From: Gammaproteobacteria bacterium
GTDB lineage: Bacteria > Pseudomonadota > Gammaproteobacteria > Steroidobacterales > JABDKV01
NCBI GenBank assembly: GCA_024638445.1
Contig: JAHEKH010000008.1
Span: 1-52,617, forward strand
DNA length: 52,617 nucleotides
Direction: 5' to 3'
Of this stretch, positions 51,204-52,617 are shown piece after piece (positions within the stretch are counted from its first letter, which is position 1; each line of letters starts with the position of its first letter). The translations under genes were made by a program, and so were the position numbers. Below the pieces are notes generated by a model. The model was not told the DNA's origin and did not search any database. It saw only the letters and a list, made by a program, of their open reading frames with translations.

Positions 51204-52579
51204 GCAATTTCCCCGGTTTTTCGGTCTTGTGCCGCCAGCGGCAAGCTGACGATAAAAGTGGTACCCACTCCCGACTCGGTTTCGAACGACAGCTCGCCAC
51301 CGTGCTTTTCAACCACGGCGGAATAGGCCAGGGCCAGCCCCTGCCCGCTGCCACGGCCTACTTCCTTGGTTGTAAAAAAGGGCTCAAAAATCTTGCCGCG
51401 GACGTGTTCCGGAATACCGGTACCCGTATCCGTCAGCCGCAGTTCGACGCTCTCACTGCCGGCGGCCGTGGAAATGGTGATCTTGCCGCGCTCGCCCGAA
51501 TCGCCTTTTGCATCGGCAATTGAGTGCGCCGCGTTAATCAGCAGGTTCAGCACGACCTGGTTGAGCTCGCGGGGGAAGCAGGAGACCGGTGGCAGCTCCG
51601 GATCGAGACTGGTCTCGATCTCAGCGTGGTATTTCCACTCGTTGGCGGCAACGGTAACGGCGTTGGTGATCAGGCGATTGAAATCGACCTGTTCTTTCTG
51701 GCCGCCTCCGCCCGGATGGGAGAACTCTTTCATGGCGCGCACGATGTCGGCAATGCGGCGTATCCCGTCCATCGACTGCGCCAGCGCCTGGGGAACTTCG
51801 TCCACCAGGAATTCCCGGTCGGCAGCGTCACGGGCCTCGTTTAAACGGGACCGCTGTTCATCGCTCAGGCTGCCCCCCTCGAGCAACTCGCTGTAAACGT
51901 TTTCCAGCTGCAGGAGGTCATCGAAGGCTTCTTTGAGAAATGTCGTGTTATCGGACACGAACTGTGCGGGTGTGTTCACTTCATGAGCGATACCGGCGGC
52001 CAGGCGGCCCACGGCCTCGAGACGCTGTGACTCGCGCAGCTGGACCTCCATCTTGTTCCGTTCGGTAATGTCGGCCCCGATCACCAGGCAACCGTTCAGG
52101 CGCTCTTCGCTGTCGCGGACCGGGATGACCGTCATTCCGATCGTGGCTTCGGTGCCGTCATGGCCTGCAAACTGCAGGTTGTCCAGTCGCCTGGCCTCGC
52201 AGTCTTCGAGACACTGATCGATGGCATCTGCCAGCAGCAGCGTATCGCCGCTCCAGCCACAGTCCGCAACGCGCTTGTCGCGGGCGTCTGCGTAGGGAAT
52301 GCCGCTGGCCCGCTTTGTCGCCCGGTTCCACATGGTGATCACACCCTGGTTGTCCACGCCTATCAGGATCGAGGGAATCGAGGCAATGACCTGGTTCGTG
52401 CGCGTGACTTCGTTGGCGAGCCGAACCGCCTGCGACCGGGCTTCGGCTTCGGCCTGCTCGAGTTCGCGGGTGCGCAAGGCAACGAGACGCTCAGCCCGAT
52501 CGACCGTCCCCGCTACGACTCGATCGCCGAGGCTGCCGGGTGGCTCGATGGCCGCGAGTTGGGAATCTTGCTCAGCCAC
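51200..52579 (-). CDS. PAS-domain sensor histidine kinase
   Basis: The 459-residue kinase has an N-terminal coiled coil (about 25-62), a PAS domain (about 63-175: ILIGVDNQGVITMWNRATKR), a phosphoacceptor helix with AAGIAHEVNTPAQFVSDN (His199) and an HATPase domain (NQVVLNLLINAAHSI, DTGTGIP, GSGQGLALAYSAV). It has no membrane segment and is probably cytoplasmic. The HEVNTP form and the long helix after it are typical of kinases encoded with REC-HDOD or HD-GYP regulators. The start is GTG; an in-frame stop lies three codons upstream, so the gene is complete. Confidence 0.92.
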   Translation of the reverse strand: MAEQDSQLAAIEPPGSLGDRVVAGTVDRAERLVALRTRELEQAEAEARSQAVRLANEVTRTNQVIASIPSILIGVDNQGVITMWNRATKRASGIPYADARDKRVADCGWSGDTLLLADAIDQCLEDCEARRLDNLQFAGHDGTEATIGMTVIPVRDSEERLNGCLVIGADITERNKMEVQLRESQRLEAVGRLAAGIAHEVNTPAQFVSDNTTFLKEAFDDLLQLENVYSELLEGGSLSDEQRSRLNEARDAADREFLVDEVPQALAQSMDGIRRIADIVRAMKEFSHPGGGGQKEQVDFNRLITNAVTVAANEWKYHAEIETSLDPELPPVSCFPRELNQVVLNLLINAAHSIADAKGDSGERGKITISTAAGSESVELRLTDTGTGIPEHVRGKIFEPFFTTKEVGRGSGQGLALAYSAVVEKHGGELSFETESGVGTTFIVSLPLAAQDRKTGEIA

Positions 52580-52617
52580 GAAGGTTCATCCCGGTTCTAC
52601 CCATTGCGGATCATCAC

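Overview
The window is about 52.6 kb of GC-rich, gene-dense DNA holding a nearly complete polar-flagellum locus of the Pseudomonas/Vibrio type (FlrA/FlrB/FlrC, sigma-54 promoters, FlhF/FleN, FliA). The host is very probably a gammaproteobacterium. Sodium-type PomA/PomB stators and a VPLPA-CTERM (exosortase-sorted) protein suggest a marine or other aquatic organism. Genus and species cannot be read from the sequence.

Left part, plus strand: the tail of a GGDEF protein, an HDOD protein, the flagellar regulators flrA-flrB-flrC, the basal-body and export operon fliEFGHIJ, and fliK. A convergent two-gene transporter unit (DUF4212 protein plus sodium:solute symporter) sits between fliK and fliL. 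Then follow fliLMNOPQR-flhB-flhA, flhF, fleN, fliA, a 60-residue ORF and a DUF2802 protein. The chemotaxis block (cheYZAB, the parA-like gene, cheW) that normally lies between fliA and the DUF2802 gene in related loci is absent.

Middle part, minus strand: read in the direction of transcription, flgBCDEFGHIJKL comes first, then fliC-flaG-fliD-fliS-fliT, then a second FliK-like gene coupled to a stand-alone FlhB C-terminal domain gene, and last the VPLPA-CTERM gene. The flgB operon is divergent from flgA-flgM-flgN, which is followed on the plus strand by pomA-pomB, a PilZ gene and an HDOD/degenerate-GGDEF gene.

Right end, minus strand: a tightly coupled signalling operon of a PAS histidine kinase, a REC-HDOD protein, a REC plus degenerate HD-GYP protein, a CPBP membrane protease and a CBS-GGDEF diguanylate cyclase.

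The promoters suggest a hierarchy. A perfect CRP/Vfr-type palindrome lies upstream of flrA. Sigma-54 -24/-12 elements precede fliE, fliK, fliL, flgB and flgA. Sigma-28 elements, all with a 14-base spacer, precede fliC, flgM and pomA. This fits FlrA, then FlrB/FlrC with sigma-54, then FlgM/FliA control. Notable departures are an FlrA without its N-terminal domain, the missing che block with an altered FliM N-terminal motif, a short ORF overlapping the start of flgA, a PilZ protein with a long insertion, and the right-end signalling operon. No tRNA, rRNA, CRISPR array or complete insertion sequence was seen. No stretch longer than about 220 bases lacks a gene.
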